Part shown: positions 45,951 through 57,256 of the stretch, piece by piece
Layout of the letters: each line of letters starts with the position of its first letter
Numbering within the stretch: the stretch's first letter is position 1
Source: Dolomedes plantarius
Lineage: Eukaryota > Arthropoda > Arachnida > Araneae > Dolomedidae
DNA length: 64,000 nucleotides
Assembly (NCBI GenBank): GCA_907164885.2
Contig: OU015490.1
Coordinates: 203,246,161-203,310,160 of the forward strand
Direction: 5' to 3'
Position numbers and translations under genes: made by a program
The notes under the pieces: generated by a model
The model's input: only the letters and a program-made list of their open reading frames with translations
Database searches by the model: none
What the model was told of the DNA's origin: nothing

Positions 45951-46604
45951 GGTCCCCCGACCGCACAATTTTTTTTTTTGATGGATGACTTAAATCAGTG
46001 GATTACCAGCCGGTGGGCCACGAGATTTTTTTTAGGGGGGGGGGGGGATAATAAAAAAAAAATTGAAGGGTTGTTCACTTATCTATATATTTAAGTTGCA
46101 AAGCCGATTCTTTGGGCAGTCCGTGAAAGAGAACTACTGAATCCATTTACTTCATTTTAGTCTTAAACGAAAGGTTATCTATAGATATGTCAAATTTGGT
46201 TTTTGTAACCACAATTTCTATTCATTAGTGATAATTTACAATTAAAAATTGCTTTCTGCGCATGCTCAGTGACCTGTTTAAATCTGGCTTTAGATACTTA
46301 TTAAGCACGAGACCGCATAAAAACGTTAATTTGTTTATTCCGAGGAATCTCTCTAGCTCTCTCTCTCTCTCTCTGCCATTTTAATTTTTAATTGTGTTTG
46401 AGAGATAATGAATTAAACCTGACGGTAATTGTTTATTTTGCGCTGTTGAGTAACCATATTTATTTTTATTTGGTTCAATAGTAGTTTTTTAAATTGTATT
46501 TCTCTATGTTATGATTTTCAACATTTGATACTGATGTTTTGAATAATTTGTGTATTAGTACATTTATTTACTATCCAGTTTTGACGGGTACCAACTAGTA
46601 AATA
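45951..46604. other. Intergenic with short low-complexity runs
   Basis: Contains a T run (45968-45979), a G run (46036-46047) and a (CT)n tract at about 46352-46374. No gene is supported. Confidence 0.5.
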
Positions 46605-46608
46605 TTAA

Positions 46609-47168
46609 GGCTGCTATGTACTAACCCCACTGGATTCGCTCACCTCAATGTTAAACTATGGAGAAAATTTGTCCACGGATTGCCGACTTGGATTCAAAGA
46701 TTTAAAAAAAAAATTGTACTCCGTCACAGAGAAAGAAATTTTACATTTGTGAACATTTTTCTTTTTTTTTTTTTTTAAATGCAATTAATATTTTAAAATT
46801 TAAGTTATTAAGGTAAAAATCTGGTATAGTGTGTTTTAAACGCTCATATATTCCTTCGGTGGACGAAATTTATAAAATGAATTCTGTAGCGCATTGCAGA
46901 AAAGTTCAGGCTATCTGAGAATGGCAATTTTATTTGATTATCAGCATTTATGTACCTGTAAATAGTTGACAAAAATATATTTTGAATAAAAAATGGGGGG
47001 GGGCAGCGCTTAACCCCCCTATAGAGAGAAAGCCATTACAATCCCACATAATGTCAATAATAAGGGGGGGGTGGAATTCTCGAACTGTCAACTGGACTCC
47101 TCCCACCACAAGAGTCTGCAAGAAGAGGAAAAGGGAAATATGATTTTTTTTCTTAGTACATAGCAGCC
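46609..47168. mobile_element. TTAA-flanked MITE (family B), copy 4
   Basis: It begins GGCTGCTATGTACTAACCCC after TTAA (46605-46608) and ends with the inverse before TTAA (47169-47172). The clearest copy of the family. It includes two G-run/C-run stretches near 46995-47070. Confidence 0.88.
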
Positions 47169-47172
47169 TTAA

Positions 47173-48001
47173 GTTGAATTAATTACTCTCAAGCGCGACA
47201 GATTGTGACACAAATCGATGCATGAGGTTGAATTATCCACCTTCACACCCACGACTGTTGATGTCAAACATTTGTGCTGTAAGCATCCATCGCAAGTTCA
47301 CATTAATAGAGCAAAACTCTTTTTAGCGATTTCTATTGTAGTCCTCTTGTGTCATACTATACTAAAACTAATGACTATTTTGGGACTGTATTAATATATC
47401 CTATTCAAGTGATTGTTACTTATATCTTTTAATAAATGAGTAAAATCAGCAATGGAGTAAGTACTTTTTATTTGAATTTGAATTTAACACGTACCTGATA
47501 TACATTACGCTTTAATTTAATATTTTTAAAAATGAAAAAAACTAAAATTCTAATAAGGGTGCGTCAAGTTTTTAATCTTATTCCCAAGGGTCCCGCACAC
47601 ATAAAAAGGTTGGTAATCTCCGTCTTGAGGGGACCTTCAACCTCAAATTTTTTAATTTTCAATTTTTAACTCTATATATTACGAAATGATAATAATTAAC
47701 ATTCTTTTTTACTACATTGAAGATTCTTAGATTTAAAATAGGAATTTTTGGGCAGAAAAATGCCTGTTTTTCAATTTTTTTTTCAAAAATGCTAGCATAT
47801 TTCAAAATGCTCCACGCGTATTCCATATCATTTAAAAACCTTAAATTTTTTAATATAAGTTTAACATACTTATATAAATTTAATATTGTTTTAAACTTTT
47901 TTTGTATGAATCTAAAGCCATAAATAATATTTTTTAAATTTGCTTGTTATTTTTTTAGATTTTGCATGTCTTTACTTTATTTCAATGTCTATAAATATGA
48001 A
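47173..48001. other. Intergenic, no gene seen
   Basis: AT-rich; the frame at 47717-47923 is low-complexity without domains. Confidence 0.5.
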
Positions 48002-48430
48002 ATATTACAAGATAAAACGAACTTTTTATATACCATGTTTTTAAATTTTCTGTTGAATCATATAAATTTGACAATTCTATGTATTAATAAATATATTTTT
48101 ATATTTTTTTGATGAATTATCCCATCAATTTGAAAGTAAAGGAAGTTAATTGGAAGTTAACTTGCGTTTAACTTTTAGTTCCAGTCCCGGTCGATAGATG
48201 GCTGCACCAGTCTACAAAACAAAATTAACTGAAAATAACTGAAAATTAATTTAATTCTGCTTAAAGGTGGCTAAAAGTATTAAATTAATGCATTGTCATC
48301 GTGTTCTGAGATATTCTAAAAGTTTCAAATGTCTAGCTAGTCGGGAAGTTAATTGAAAATCGATTGCAAGATTTGAACTGGACAAACACACAAACAAACA
48401 AGAAAGCGAGTTAATAAAAGCATGTAAAAA
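48002..48430 (-). repeat. Interspersed repeat family A, copy 3
   Basis: Reverse-complement match to 3727-4163, including the CTAGCTAGTCGGGAAGTTA and GATAGATGGCTGCACCAG words. Confidence 0.85.
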
Positions 48431-48908
48431 ATATTTATTATTTCAAATAATTAGTCCCAGTTTTGTGACAAACACTTCAATTAACAATTATGAGAAAAGT
48501 GTAAGAAATCAGAAGAAAATTAATCTGCATAGAGAATTTTGAAAAATGCTAACATTTTTTAAGATTTTTTTGAAAAAACAGGTCTTATTCTACCACAAAA
48601 TACTTATTTGTGAATTTTACGGTTTCTTCAAAGTAGAAAAAAAGAATATTAGTAATTCTCATTTTGTATACAGAGTATATTATTGAAATTTTTTTTTAAA
48701 AACGAGGTTGAACATCTCATGTCCCCTTATAAATAGATAAGTAAGGGATCACTGTATTTAAATTTCAGGAGAATGCGCATTGCAGTGGCATTCTCCTGAA
48801 AAGCATTTCTTTTCTTTTAAGTAAATAACTTACCAAATATTTAAACTACTACCACATTATGATGTACTAAATCTGTTAACACTTTGTCGGTGTGTTATAA
48901 AACCTTAT
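48431..48908. other. Intergenic, no gene seen
   Basis: Includes a short inverted word pair AGGAGAATGC / GCATTCTCCT at about 48768-48796. No gene. Confidence 0.5.
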
Positions 48909-48916
48909 CATGCATC

Positions 48917-49978
48917 CTGTGGCGTAGCTAGGGGGTGCGGTGGGTGCGGTCCGCACCGGGCGGCACATATTTTGAGGCGGCATATTTTTATTTAGTATAA
49001 GTTGTAAAAAAACCACTTGTTCAATTCATAAGTTTACTGTTCGATTTCTACGAATTATGAATTATATATATAATAGCCGTTGTCTCTGTATAACACTTCA
49101 GGGCTGTACTCATATTTCAATTAAAGCCCTCAGTAAACTAACGGCCGGTTAGGCTTAATTTCAATTTCAGATATGGATCAGAATTTTTTCTTACCTAAAA
49201 ACTAATATCTTCTCCATCAAATCACGTTTGTTCAGCCTAATTTTCTATAAAACATTCAGAACTTAAAAAAAAATTGGATCCTTTTAGCTGTATATTTAAC
49301 ATTTTTTAAAAATCCGTTTACTTTTGTGATGAATTCTGAAAGTAAACAAACTTGAATATGAATGAATCAAATAGCTCAAGTATTCATATCGCGTAGTGAG
49401 CTGTTAAAAACTGGATGGCAGTCTACTACTCCAATCGTGTGAAAAACTAAATAAATAAAAAATAATGAAAGGGTTTTTTTTTACAAGGTGTGGATTAAAT
49501 GCAATATTGTTAGATAATTCGGGATATTTTTTAACTTTCATATACTTTTTTCCATTATGACGTCATTATTAGTATTATGACGTCAAAATGAAGGGTTACC
49601 TTCAAGTTCCTATATGATTTCCAATATTTTTCCTCATCGTCAAGTCAATGTAGGGTTGAAACTATTATCTCTAAAAATTTTGCTCAGATACAGACATCAA
49701 TGGTGCCGACGTCGAGTAGAAGTTGTATGTACTACTCCGTGCTCGATGTTTATTGAATGCTTAGTACCACCGTTAGCATGGGGATGACGCGACCTCCTTT
49801 ATTACAGCCTAATTCAAATATGGCATCCAATGGTAAAAAAGTTCCCCGCCTATAGTTTGTCTCAATTACAATTATTTATTTATGCTTATTAATTTATAAA
49901 AAACCCCAATTGATTGACTTAGAAAGGGCGGCAAATTGGAGACCTCCCAGGGCGGCAAAAGTTCTAGCTACGCCATTG
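48917..49978. mobile_element. hAT element, non-autonomous
   Basis: It begins CTGTGGCGTAGCTAGGG and ends CTAGCTACGCCATTG, with a perfect 8-bp duplication CATGCATC (48909-48916 and 49979-49986). Its ends match the element at 58025-58982 over about 60-170 bases, but the interior differs and has no transposase remnant. Confidence 0.92.
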
Positions 49979-49986
49979 CATGCATC

Positions 49987-50729
49987 CAAAATACGCCAGA
50001 ACATCAAGTAAGTTCCTTTTCTTTAAGAATGTCCTCAAAACGAAGTAACAGAACATTTCATAATACGTGATCGAAAAATATAAATTTAGGGTAAAATTTT
50101 TCTTGCAAAGTTTAACTTATAATGCAATTAAAAACTCGATTTGTCCGAAACCTCAAAGTTTAGATTATAATTTAGCCTTTCGAAAGAAATTACCTCCAGT
50201 ACATAGAGAATTACTCGCTTCTCCAATTTCATGTATCTGAACTCTGAAGAGTGGGTTTCAAAACATGTCGATGCATTTAAGAGGCGATTAATTCACTTAG
50301 AATTAATGAGTTTAAGATAAGTTGCAGTTAAAAATCATGATTCCCATTAAGCAGTGGAATTTCCTTTTAAAATGTTTTTTTCTTATTTTATGTGTGTACT
50401 TTCCTGGTGTGTGTCAAAGGCCAGATTGAAGATGGGAATTAAAATATTTACAACCCACGGCAGTAATAGGTCATCGTAAGTTAAGCACCAAATGATGAGA
50501 CTACTTGTGAGGAATAAATAATTAGCGAAAGTTGAAAATTAAGCCAAGGCAAACTAGTGATGAGTTAGCCAAAATTCAAATTATTTAAAATCAATACTGC
50601 TCTGTATGCAAAGAAAATTCACCAAATTGATAGTGAATTCAACAATTTTGTACCCTTTTCGTAACATTATTTCTAATAGCAATTTTTTAACATTATTTCT
50701 GATAATTTACAATGCATAAAAAATTAACA
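49987..50729. other. Intergenic, no gene seen
   Basis: No domain, TIR or RNA gene recognised. Confidence 0.5.
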
Positions 50730-50809
50730 TAACGGCATAAACAGTAAGAAACTTTGGCACATCCTCGACGTTTCGAGATGTGCCAAAGTGTCTTACTACT
50801 TATGGCGTT
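50730..50809 (+). ncRNA. Foldback hairpin, miRNA-precursor-like or tiny MITE
   Basis: Arms of about 37 bases (50730-50768 and 50773-50809) pair almost perfectly, including ACTTTGGCACATC with GATGTGCCAAAGT, around a loop of about four bases. Mismatches are a bulge and a few single differences. Size and pairing are compatible with a pre-miRNA or short hairpin RNA precursor, but such symmetry can also come from a small foldback element. No promoter or second copy was seen in the window. Confidence 0.5.
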
Positions 50810-51751
50810 AAGTTCATCTTCATGCGTTTTGCAATATTAAAAAAAAGCATTATGAGAGTTTAATAATTCAACAAAAACTACAGAAAATCGAAACATTAAA
50901 ATGCCAAGTACCTGGATCCATTTGTTAAAGAAATATATTAGCTTATTTCAAAGCTGTACACAATTGTTTTTTACCATTGTTTTATGTGTCGCCAAAACAA
51001 CTCTTTAGGCAAAGGAAGTTAGGCAATTTTGTGGACAGATCGCTGAGCTCCTTCCCGAGGGAATCTATGGGGGGGGGGGGGTTCATAAAAGAACAAAGGG
51101 TGTAACGAGTTGTTTAATAAAGTGTAACGTCACGTATAGCCACGCGTGATGTGCTATTGCAGGTGCGAGTTGCTGCGATGAGCGGTATTTTCGTTAAGAA
51201 GTTCTGTTTTGCTGATAGCGCAATCCACAGAGTCGAAATGAGACGTTTATTCAGCGATTCATCAATAACGAGCTTTTGAAGGCCAGTTTTGAACCGGGAC
51301 CGCGGAGTTGAATGCTACAACCATGTTTGTCAAAAATTGGCTCTCCAGGTAGAAGGTGGTTTAGTTTTATGTAGCAAAGCGTGGTATATTCCTACACAAT
51401 TATTCTCATAACGTTGCTAAACAACAATTTTATTTACACTGGCAAACAATCGTTTGATATTTTATTTGATGCTTACATTAAAATGCTAAAACGTATCTTC
51501 GAATCATGAGGGGGAAATTCTTCTGTTTTTCAGCCAGTTTGAAAAAAAAAAGAAAAGAAGAAGAAAAAAGAAAAGAAGAAGAAGAAGAAGAAGAAGAAGA
51601 AGCTTTTTAACATTAAGTAATTTTATCTTTGAAAACTATTGATTACAAAATAAGGCTTTGTTCCCACTGCTTCCGAAGCCTAGCGTCAATGTTGAACGTG
51701 AGACAACTTCAACTCTAAGGATGACATCATTACATTGAGCTCTGAGATTCG
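50810..51751. other. Intergenic with GAA repeat
   Basis: A G run at about 51070-51080 and the purine repeat at 51540-51602. No gene. Confidence 0.5.
51540..51602. repeat. (GAA)n-rich purine tract
   Basis: An A-rich start followed by about nine GAA units. All purines on this strand. Confidence 0.95.
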
Positions 51752-51755
51752 TTAA

Positions 51756-51924
51756 GGGGCTTCTCACATTGCATCCGTTAGCTTTAGCGTTACTCGTATT
51801 GAAATATATTTAACCAATTACAAACCTCCAAACATTAGCCACGAAATTGTTAAGGTCTATGATTGGTTTAAAATATGTCAATACGAGTAACGCTGATGCT
51901 AACGGATACTGTGTGAACAGGCCT
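51756..51924. mobile_element. Short MITE (family C), single copy
   Basis: Starts GGGGCTTCTCACATTGCATC and ends with the inverse. TTAA flanks both sides (51752-51755 and 51925-51928). Contains ATATTTAACCAATTACAAAC. Related to 29873-30165 and 62236-62404. Confidence 0.8.
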
Positions 51925-51928
51925 TTAA

Positions 51929-52329
51929 TTGACGGTACGCTCTGCTCCGAAAGCAATGCAAACAAGACCTTATGGTTTCATGAAATCTTCTGTGTGAAAC
52001 ATTTTAAACAGAAGTGACACGATTTAAAAGGAATCCCTATATTTCCCCCCTGTCTGTAGATAAAGAGCATAATATTTATTTAGCTTTATTGATTTATTTT
52101 TATTAAGTATTCCACTGTTTTATTTACAGGTGGAGAAATATATTTACTGGAATCTCATAAATACAGAAAATTACATTATTCAGTTTTTACAAACGCTGGA
52201 TTTTTTAAAAAAGCTTTTTAAAATTTAGTACAAGAAATAGTTTTTTTATTTTTTACCACGTAATAAGTTAATTATACTATATTTGTAATCACCGCGATTT
52301 ACTGGCTACTTTATTATGGGAGCGTCATA
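51929..52329. other. Intergenic, no gene seen
   Basis: AT-rich; nothing recognised. Confidence 0.5.
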
Positions 52330-52453
52330 TAGGTGAGCCAGGATTGCTGCCTATGAGAGGGAGGATACGGAAAAGACCAAGCCTTATTTGGGATTTGAAC
52401 ATGAGCCCACTGCGTAAAAGCCCAGAAAGCTAACCACTACACCATGTGGGCGG
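52330..52453 (-). mobile_element. tRNA-derived SINE
   Basis: Minus strand from about 52453: GCCCACATGGTGTAGTGGTT (tRNA head with A box TAGTGGTTAGC) and a B-box-like ATGTTCAAATCCC about 50 bases on, then a body of about 50 bases. The frame running through it and the microsatellite is not coding. Confidence 0.6.
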
Positions 52454-52466
52454 CTTGTAAGTGTGC

Positions 52467-52612
<146 letters not shown>

Positions 52613-53536
52613 CGGAATTTTTCTGGGCAAGCACAATATTTCGGGAAGATTCGTATATGCATCTCACGAATTTAAAGCTTAAGTTCAATCTAAAAATACA
52701 AACATGTATATAAAACAAATCAAAATTCATTAAAATTGTTGCATGAGGATTTGGGAAGCAACCTGTTGCTAAAAAAGGAATTATATTGCAGTTGTTAAAT
52801 TAAAATTTAATCCGAAAGTCTACAAGGGGAAAAAAGAGTTAACAGCCTCATTAATAAATTATATTTATTTAAAAATCTAAAACACATGCTGCATATGAGT
52901 TAAATTGTATTGCAGTAATTCCATAATATATACAATGAAATTGTCATGACCAATAATATCATAAATTGAGAATTTTATTACCTTAATTCCTGAGCAACTC
53001 CTAATATAGAGTCCTGTGCTTATCTATTTTGCCAAGCTGGCGTTAAGTTAGCCAAATAAGATAATTTACCATAATATTATTCAACGAACCAGAAAACTTT
53101 AATTTTTTTATTGGTTGTTATAATTAATAAAACCATTAATAATTTTTAGCGATTGTTTTCAAACTTTTTCAGCTCACAGCAGTGACTGGGAAAGAACGTC
53201 AAAGGCTTACCTATACGAGGCTCGATAAAGTTAGTGGCGAGACAGCTTTATTGGCCCTAAGGTGCTATTCTTATCACTTAACAAATTTGCGTTTCTGACT
53301 TTATCAAGTTTGGCACAATTTCAAATAAAACAAATAATATAACTTTGATTTCGAGACGGTAAACCGAGGAAGAAAAAAATGAATCTACTCAGAAAGACTT
53401 TTTTGTGTATTTAAAATCTCGACCAGAGTTTTTTATTTGTTAATTTTACTTTTTTTGTATTTTTCCTCTGATAGACGTTTTTGCTTCATTGCCTTTTAGA
53501 TGAAAATGATTTGCGAGAAATTTAAGGCAATTCAGT
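52613..53536. other. Intergenic, no gene seen
   Basis: Nothing recognised. Confidence 0.5.
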
Positions 53537-53712
53537 TTAAGGCTGTAATGTACTAACCCTACTGGATTCTCTCACCTCAATATTAACCTATGGAGAAAAT
53601 TTGTCCGAGGATTAACGACTTGAATTTAAAGATTTTTAGAAAAAGTTGTACTTCGTAATAGAGAAAGAAATTTTACACCTTGGGCCAGTTTTTTTTTTTC
53701 TCTAGAGTGTAT

Positions 53713-55029
53713 AAGACGGTCAGGTAGTTTTTCGCCATTTTGGCGCACAGTTTGCGATTATGGTTCCAGTGTTGTTTGTTGTTTAAGATGGATTTTATGG
53801 GAAACATGTGTGTAATAGCTCTTTGTATGGAGAATTGTCGTTTACCCCTACGACTTCGTACAGCCAGCGGTACGTGCCGAAGCCAGTGGCTGGGGATTTT
53901 CTGTAATGTTTTTGAACAGATGTGTAACGGAGTGGAGCGGAGCAGAGCAAGGGTATCTGAGCGAAGCGGAGATCTCGTGTGCGCTTACTAGTTTCATAAA
54001 GCCAACAGTAAGTTTGTTTTCCAACTTATTTGTTCTTTCTTGGTTGCCCCATTTGTGTACAGCTTTCACAGACGCACCGCCCTGCCAAGCTTGGCGATTT
54101 TGTGTTTGGCGTGGTAACCATGCGATTTTGGTGAGATTTTGTTGTTTTGTGGCAACCCAGTTTGAATGGCTAGTTGTGTGTGTTTGTTTACGTGTTATAA
54201 TATGGCGGCCATGTTGTTGCGAAATATTAATGACGTATTTTGGATAATATTATGTAGATTTTTGAGAGTAGATTTTGGTAGATTTTGGATAATATATGTA
54301 GATTTTTGAGAGATACGCGTACTTTTGGGTGTTGTTAGGGGTATAAAGTGGGGGGCTAAATGAGGTTTTTTGAGGTTTATTTCAAATTAACTGTTAATTT
54401 TAACTGTTAATTTAGATGTGGTTTGATGGATTTACATGTTGGTTGTGTTATGTGTTTCTACGTTTGGGTTTTTGAAAACGTTGTGGTTGATTTAAAATGC
54501 GGCGGGGTATACGCAACAAACGCAACAAACGGGGTTGGGGGTTGGGGCTTTTAAGCTTTTATTTTTTGAATTTATATGTTTTTAAGATCCCGTGCGCGGC
54601 TACGAGTTTATTAAAGCCAGCAGTAAGTTTGTTTTCCAATTCATTATGTTTACTACATCTGTTCCATATTTTGTTTACATTTCGCAATATCGTGTAAGTA
54701 GCTGTTGAGGATTTGTGTCATGTTTTTGGAAGTTTATTATTGCCATTGGTAAGTTTGTTTTGAAGTTATTTTTATTTTTGGGTTGTTATTGATATTTTGT
54801 TTATATTTGTTATTTTAGGCCACGTATCATGTCCGCGTAGACCTGTGTTGGCGACAAACTTTTTTTGGCGCCAACTTATTGCCAAGGGCGGTGCGTCTGA
54901 AAAAGCTGTTCCCACATTTGTTTACATTTCGCAATTTAAGCCTAACAGGTCTGCGAAAACGTGATTTTGGCTCCAAAAATTTTGGGTAAAAAAGAAATCG
55001 TGCCAAATTTCACCAAATCTGACCGTCTT
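53713..55029. mobile_element. Unclassified TIR element
   Basis: AAGACGGTCAG at the left and its inverse at the right (about 11 bases, then a weaker TTTGGCRC match). Inside are internal repeats (AGTAAGTTTGTTTTCCAA near 54007 and 54620) and an inverted pair around ACGCACCGCCCT / AGGGCGGTGCGT (about 54073 and 54887). GC-richer and T/G-skewed relative to the host MITE. No transposase domain was recognised, and target duplication is unclear. Confidence 0.6.
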
Positions 55030-55281
55030 ATTCCCTTTTACGTTTAAAAAAAAATGCAAATAATATTTTTTATTTTAAATTAATCGGAGAAAACACCTGG
55101 TATAGTGTGTTTAAACGGTACTTTCCCATTATACCGACCCATCACCAACGTCACGCGAGAGGTCGCCAATTACTATACCACAAAGTCGCAAATTAAAGAT
55201 ATTAAATGAATACAAGATAATACGCTCAATTTTATCACATCACATATTTTTTATAAACTAATATTATATAAATATCGATAG

Positions 55282-55772
55282 CTACATTTCTGTTTTCGGT
55301 GGCATAAATTTCGAAATTCCTTTCAACATTGCTTCAAAAGGATCTTCATTTAAAGTGTGCCAGTGACGTAGCGAGGGGGGGGGGAGGGGGGTCTATCATT
55401 TCCCGGGTGCCACTCGCAGAGCGGCGCCAAATGGTGCCCAAAACCATTGGACACTTTGGTCCCCAAGACCATTGGGGGGGGGGGGGCAAAAAGTTATTGT
55501 GCCCCGGGCGCCAGTTATACTCGCTACTCCACTGAAGTGTGCCTCACATGAACTTTACGAGGTACGAATCTAAATGTGATCTGTTCGTTCCCCGTTGTCG
55601 ATTGTTTCTCCACTACATGAACCCACAGCCTTTCGATGGTTTGGGTATGGATGCTAGTTTGGAGATCTACAAATTTGTATTTGCTATCAACAGTCAAATG
55701 TATGTACCCCGTGTCATCGAGATCTTTTTTGTACCCTCTCCAGCAATCTGTGTAGATAATTAATAGTGCCAC
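55282..55772 (-). pseudogene. Merlin transposase C-terminal part, split by a hAT MITE
   Basis: The minus-strand frame from 55772 begins MALLIIYTDCWRGY, carrying a catalytic aspartate, then KYKFVDLQTSIHTQTIERLWVHV in two steps, with the glutamate in ERLW, the signature of IS1595/Merlin DDE transposases. At the MITE (55361-55534) the frame breaks. Skipping the MITE and one duplication copy continues in frame to a stop at 55282-55284. The N-terminal zinc-ribbon half is missing. Confidence 0.82.
55361..55534. mobile_element. hAT MITE inserted in Merlin transposase
   Basis: CAGTGACGTAGCGAGGG at the left and TCGCTACTCCACTG at the right, with a perfect 8-bp duplication AAGTGTGC (55353-55360 and 55535-55542). 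It is 174 bases, GC-rich, with G runs of over ten bases, and non-coding. Confidence 0.93.
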
Positions 55773-56218
55773 GCTTAAATGTAAAAATGTAAAAAAAGTG
55801 ATTTATATTTAACCCCGCATTTTCTTTACATTTATTCATTTTCACCATAACGCATTCACTTTAGACAGCGCCATTTTAAAAAGTAGATCTTCCAGAGATC
55901 AATCCAGAGTCTCGCAAAGAGTCGCCTGTGTTGGCGACAGGTCGGTGGAAGGGGAAATTAACCGGCTTTTTCGCGCCAAGAAGTTGGCGATTGGTCGGTA
56001 TAATGGGAAAGTACCGTTTAAATGCTCATAAATTCCTTTGGTGGACGAAATTTCTAAAATGAACCCTGTTGCAAGGTACAGAAATGTTCAGGCTGGCTGA
56101 AAATACCATTTTTATTATCAGCAATTATGTAGCTGTAAATAGTAGACAAATTTTCTCCATAGGTTAACATTGAGGTGAGCGAATCCAATAGGGTTAGTGC
56201 ACAGCAGCTGTATTTCGT

Positions 56219-56584
56219 AAAATTTCGGCTCAAACGGGCTTTGATAAAAACCCTTTGAGGGAGAAGTCCCATATCCTGTGCCGGAAAATTTGGTGATTTT
56301 TTTCTGGCGATAAATATTTCAATATGGTGTATTCTCATTCGTTTCTGTTCAGATGTTTTTAACTATGTTTTGATGGAGGTTTCTTATTCGTGTTACTGTG
56401 GATATTGAAAATTTAATGCCTAGCTAATTTAAAAAGGATGACGAAATACCTCTTCTAGAAAATGATTTAGATGATCCCGATTGGGAAAATTTGTAATTGA
56501 AAAAAATTATGTTTATTACTCTGGGTTTAACTTTTATGAAATTGTAAATAATTATGAAATCTTACGAAATTTTATCATGTAATA
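56219..56584. other. Intergenic, no gene seen
   Basis: Includes a minus-strand frame at 56054-56338 that mostly reads the MITE end. No domain. Confidence 0.5.
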
Positions 56585-56592
56585 CATTTTTG

Positions 56593-57197
56593 GGTACTTT
56601 AGGATTATTCCGTGGACCTGTCAATGCTCGCGAAAATACGCAAATCCTTTGGCGCCATCATAATGAAAAGCAATTTCCAAAATAAACATTCTAAACACAT
56701 TAAATTTATTATTAATACAATAATATTATTAAAACACATTATTAATAAAAAGAATCAAAACAAAGTAAAAACCTCTATTTTTTTATAATTTCACATTGAG
56801 TTATTCTTGAATCTAACCATATATATTATTATCAATCATTTCGGCGGCCAAAAGTCCTTGATGGCTTTTAAAGCGCAAACAAACAAGTCATTATCCTTGT
56901 GCAGTCGCCATTCACGCACATTTTCTTAGAAGAAATGATTCCATACTCTTGAAAATATGCCACTGCACTCTCTTCGGTGCTAGGCAAATTCTAAATTCGA
57001 ATCATTTTGCAGCAGAGTAAAGAAAACAGTATATTTCAACACGCTAAAGAACACTAACTCGCGTAGTCAAGGATTACACAGTAAATGTGATAAAATTTGC
57101 GGTTATTGGCGCAAAAGCTACCTTTTGGTGGTAATATTGGGTTTGGCTAAAATGAATCGGGTTTGGCGAAAATGGTCGACGGGATAATCCCAAAGTA

Positions 57198-57199
<2 letters not shown>
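56593..57199 (-). mobile_element. Merlin deletion derivative
   Basis: The left end GGTACTTTAGGATTATTCCG matches the inverse of the right end of 57241-59108. The right end (GGGATAATCCCAAAGTACT) matches the element's 5' end. On the minus strand it contains the start of the transposase region and then jumps to its last part, so the middle is deleted. The candidate 8-bp duplications (CATTTTTG / CTTTTTTT) agree only partly. Confidence 0.82.

Positions 57200-57200
<1 letters not shown>

Positions 57201-57240
<40 letters not shown>
57201..57240. repeat. Homopolymer run of 40 T
   Basis: Exactly forty T lie between two oppositely oriented Merlin copies and directly precede AAAA. It could be real, or an assembly or sequencing artefact at a foldback. 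Confidence 0.95.
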
Positions 57241-57245
<5 letters not shown>

Positions 57246-57256
57246 TCCGCTGCAAA

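Larger units (their letters stand above)
55117..56015 (-). mobile_element. Merlin element
   Basis: TIRs start GGTACTTTCCCATTATACCG and end with the inverse. GTTTAAAC (55109-55116) and GTTTAAAT (56016-56023) flank it, an 8-bp duplication with one change, as expected for Merlin. It sits within the TTAA MITE, whose uninterrupted sisters read GTGTTTTAAACGC at this point. A transposase remnant lies on the minus strand. Confidence 0.9.
53541..56218. mobile_element. TTAA MITE (family B), copy 5, carrying two insertions
   Basis: The left end begins GGCTGTAATGTACTAACCC after TTAA (53537-53540). The right end carries the inverse ending near 56218, where the TTAA has been lost. The MITE body is split by the element at 53713-55029 and by the Merlin at 55117-56015. 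Without them the remaining length agrees with the other copies. Confidence 0.8.

Noticed and set aside
46575..46599. CTAG followed by T as a Helitron 3' end
   Set aside because: No convincing hairpin precedes it.
53740..54247. Frames inside the unclassified TIR element as a THAP-type protein
   Set aside because: Cysteines do not fit the THAP pattern and the frames are short.
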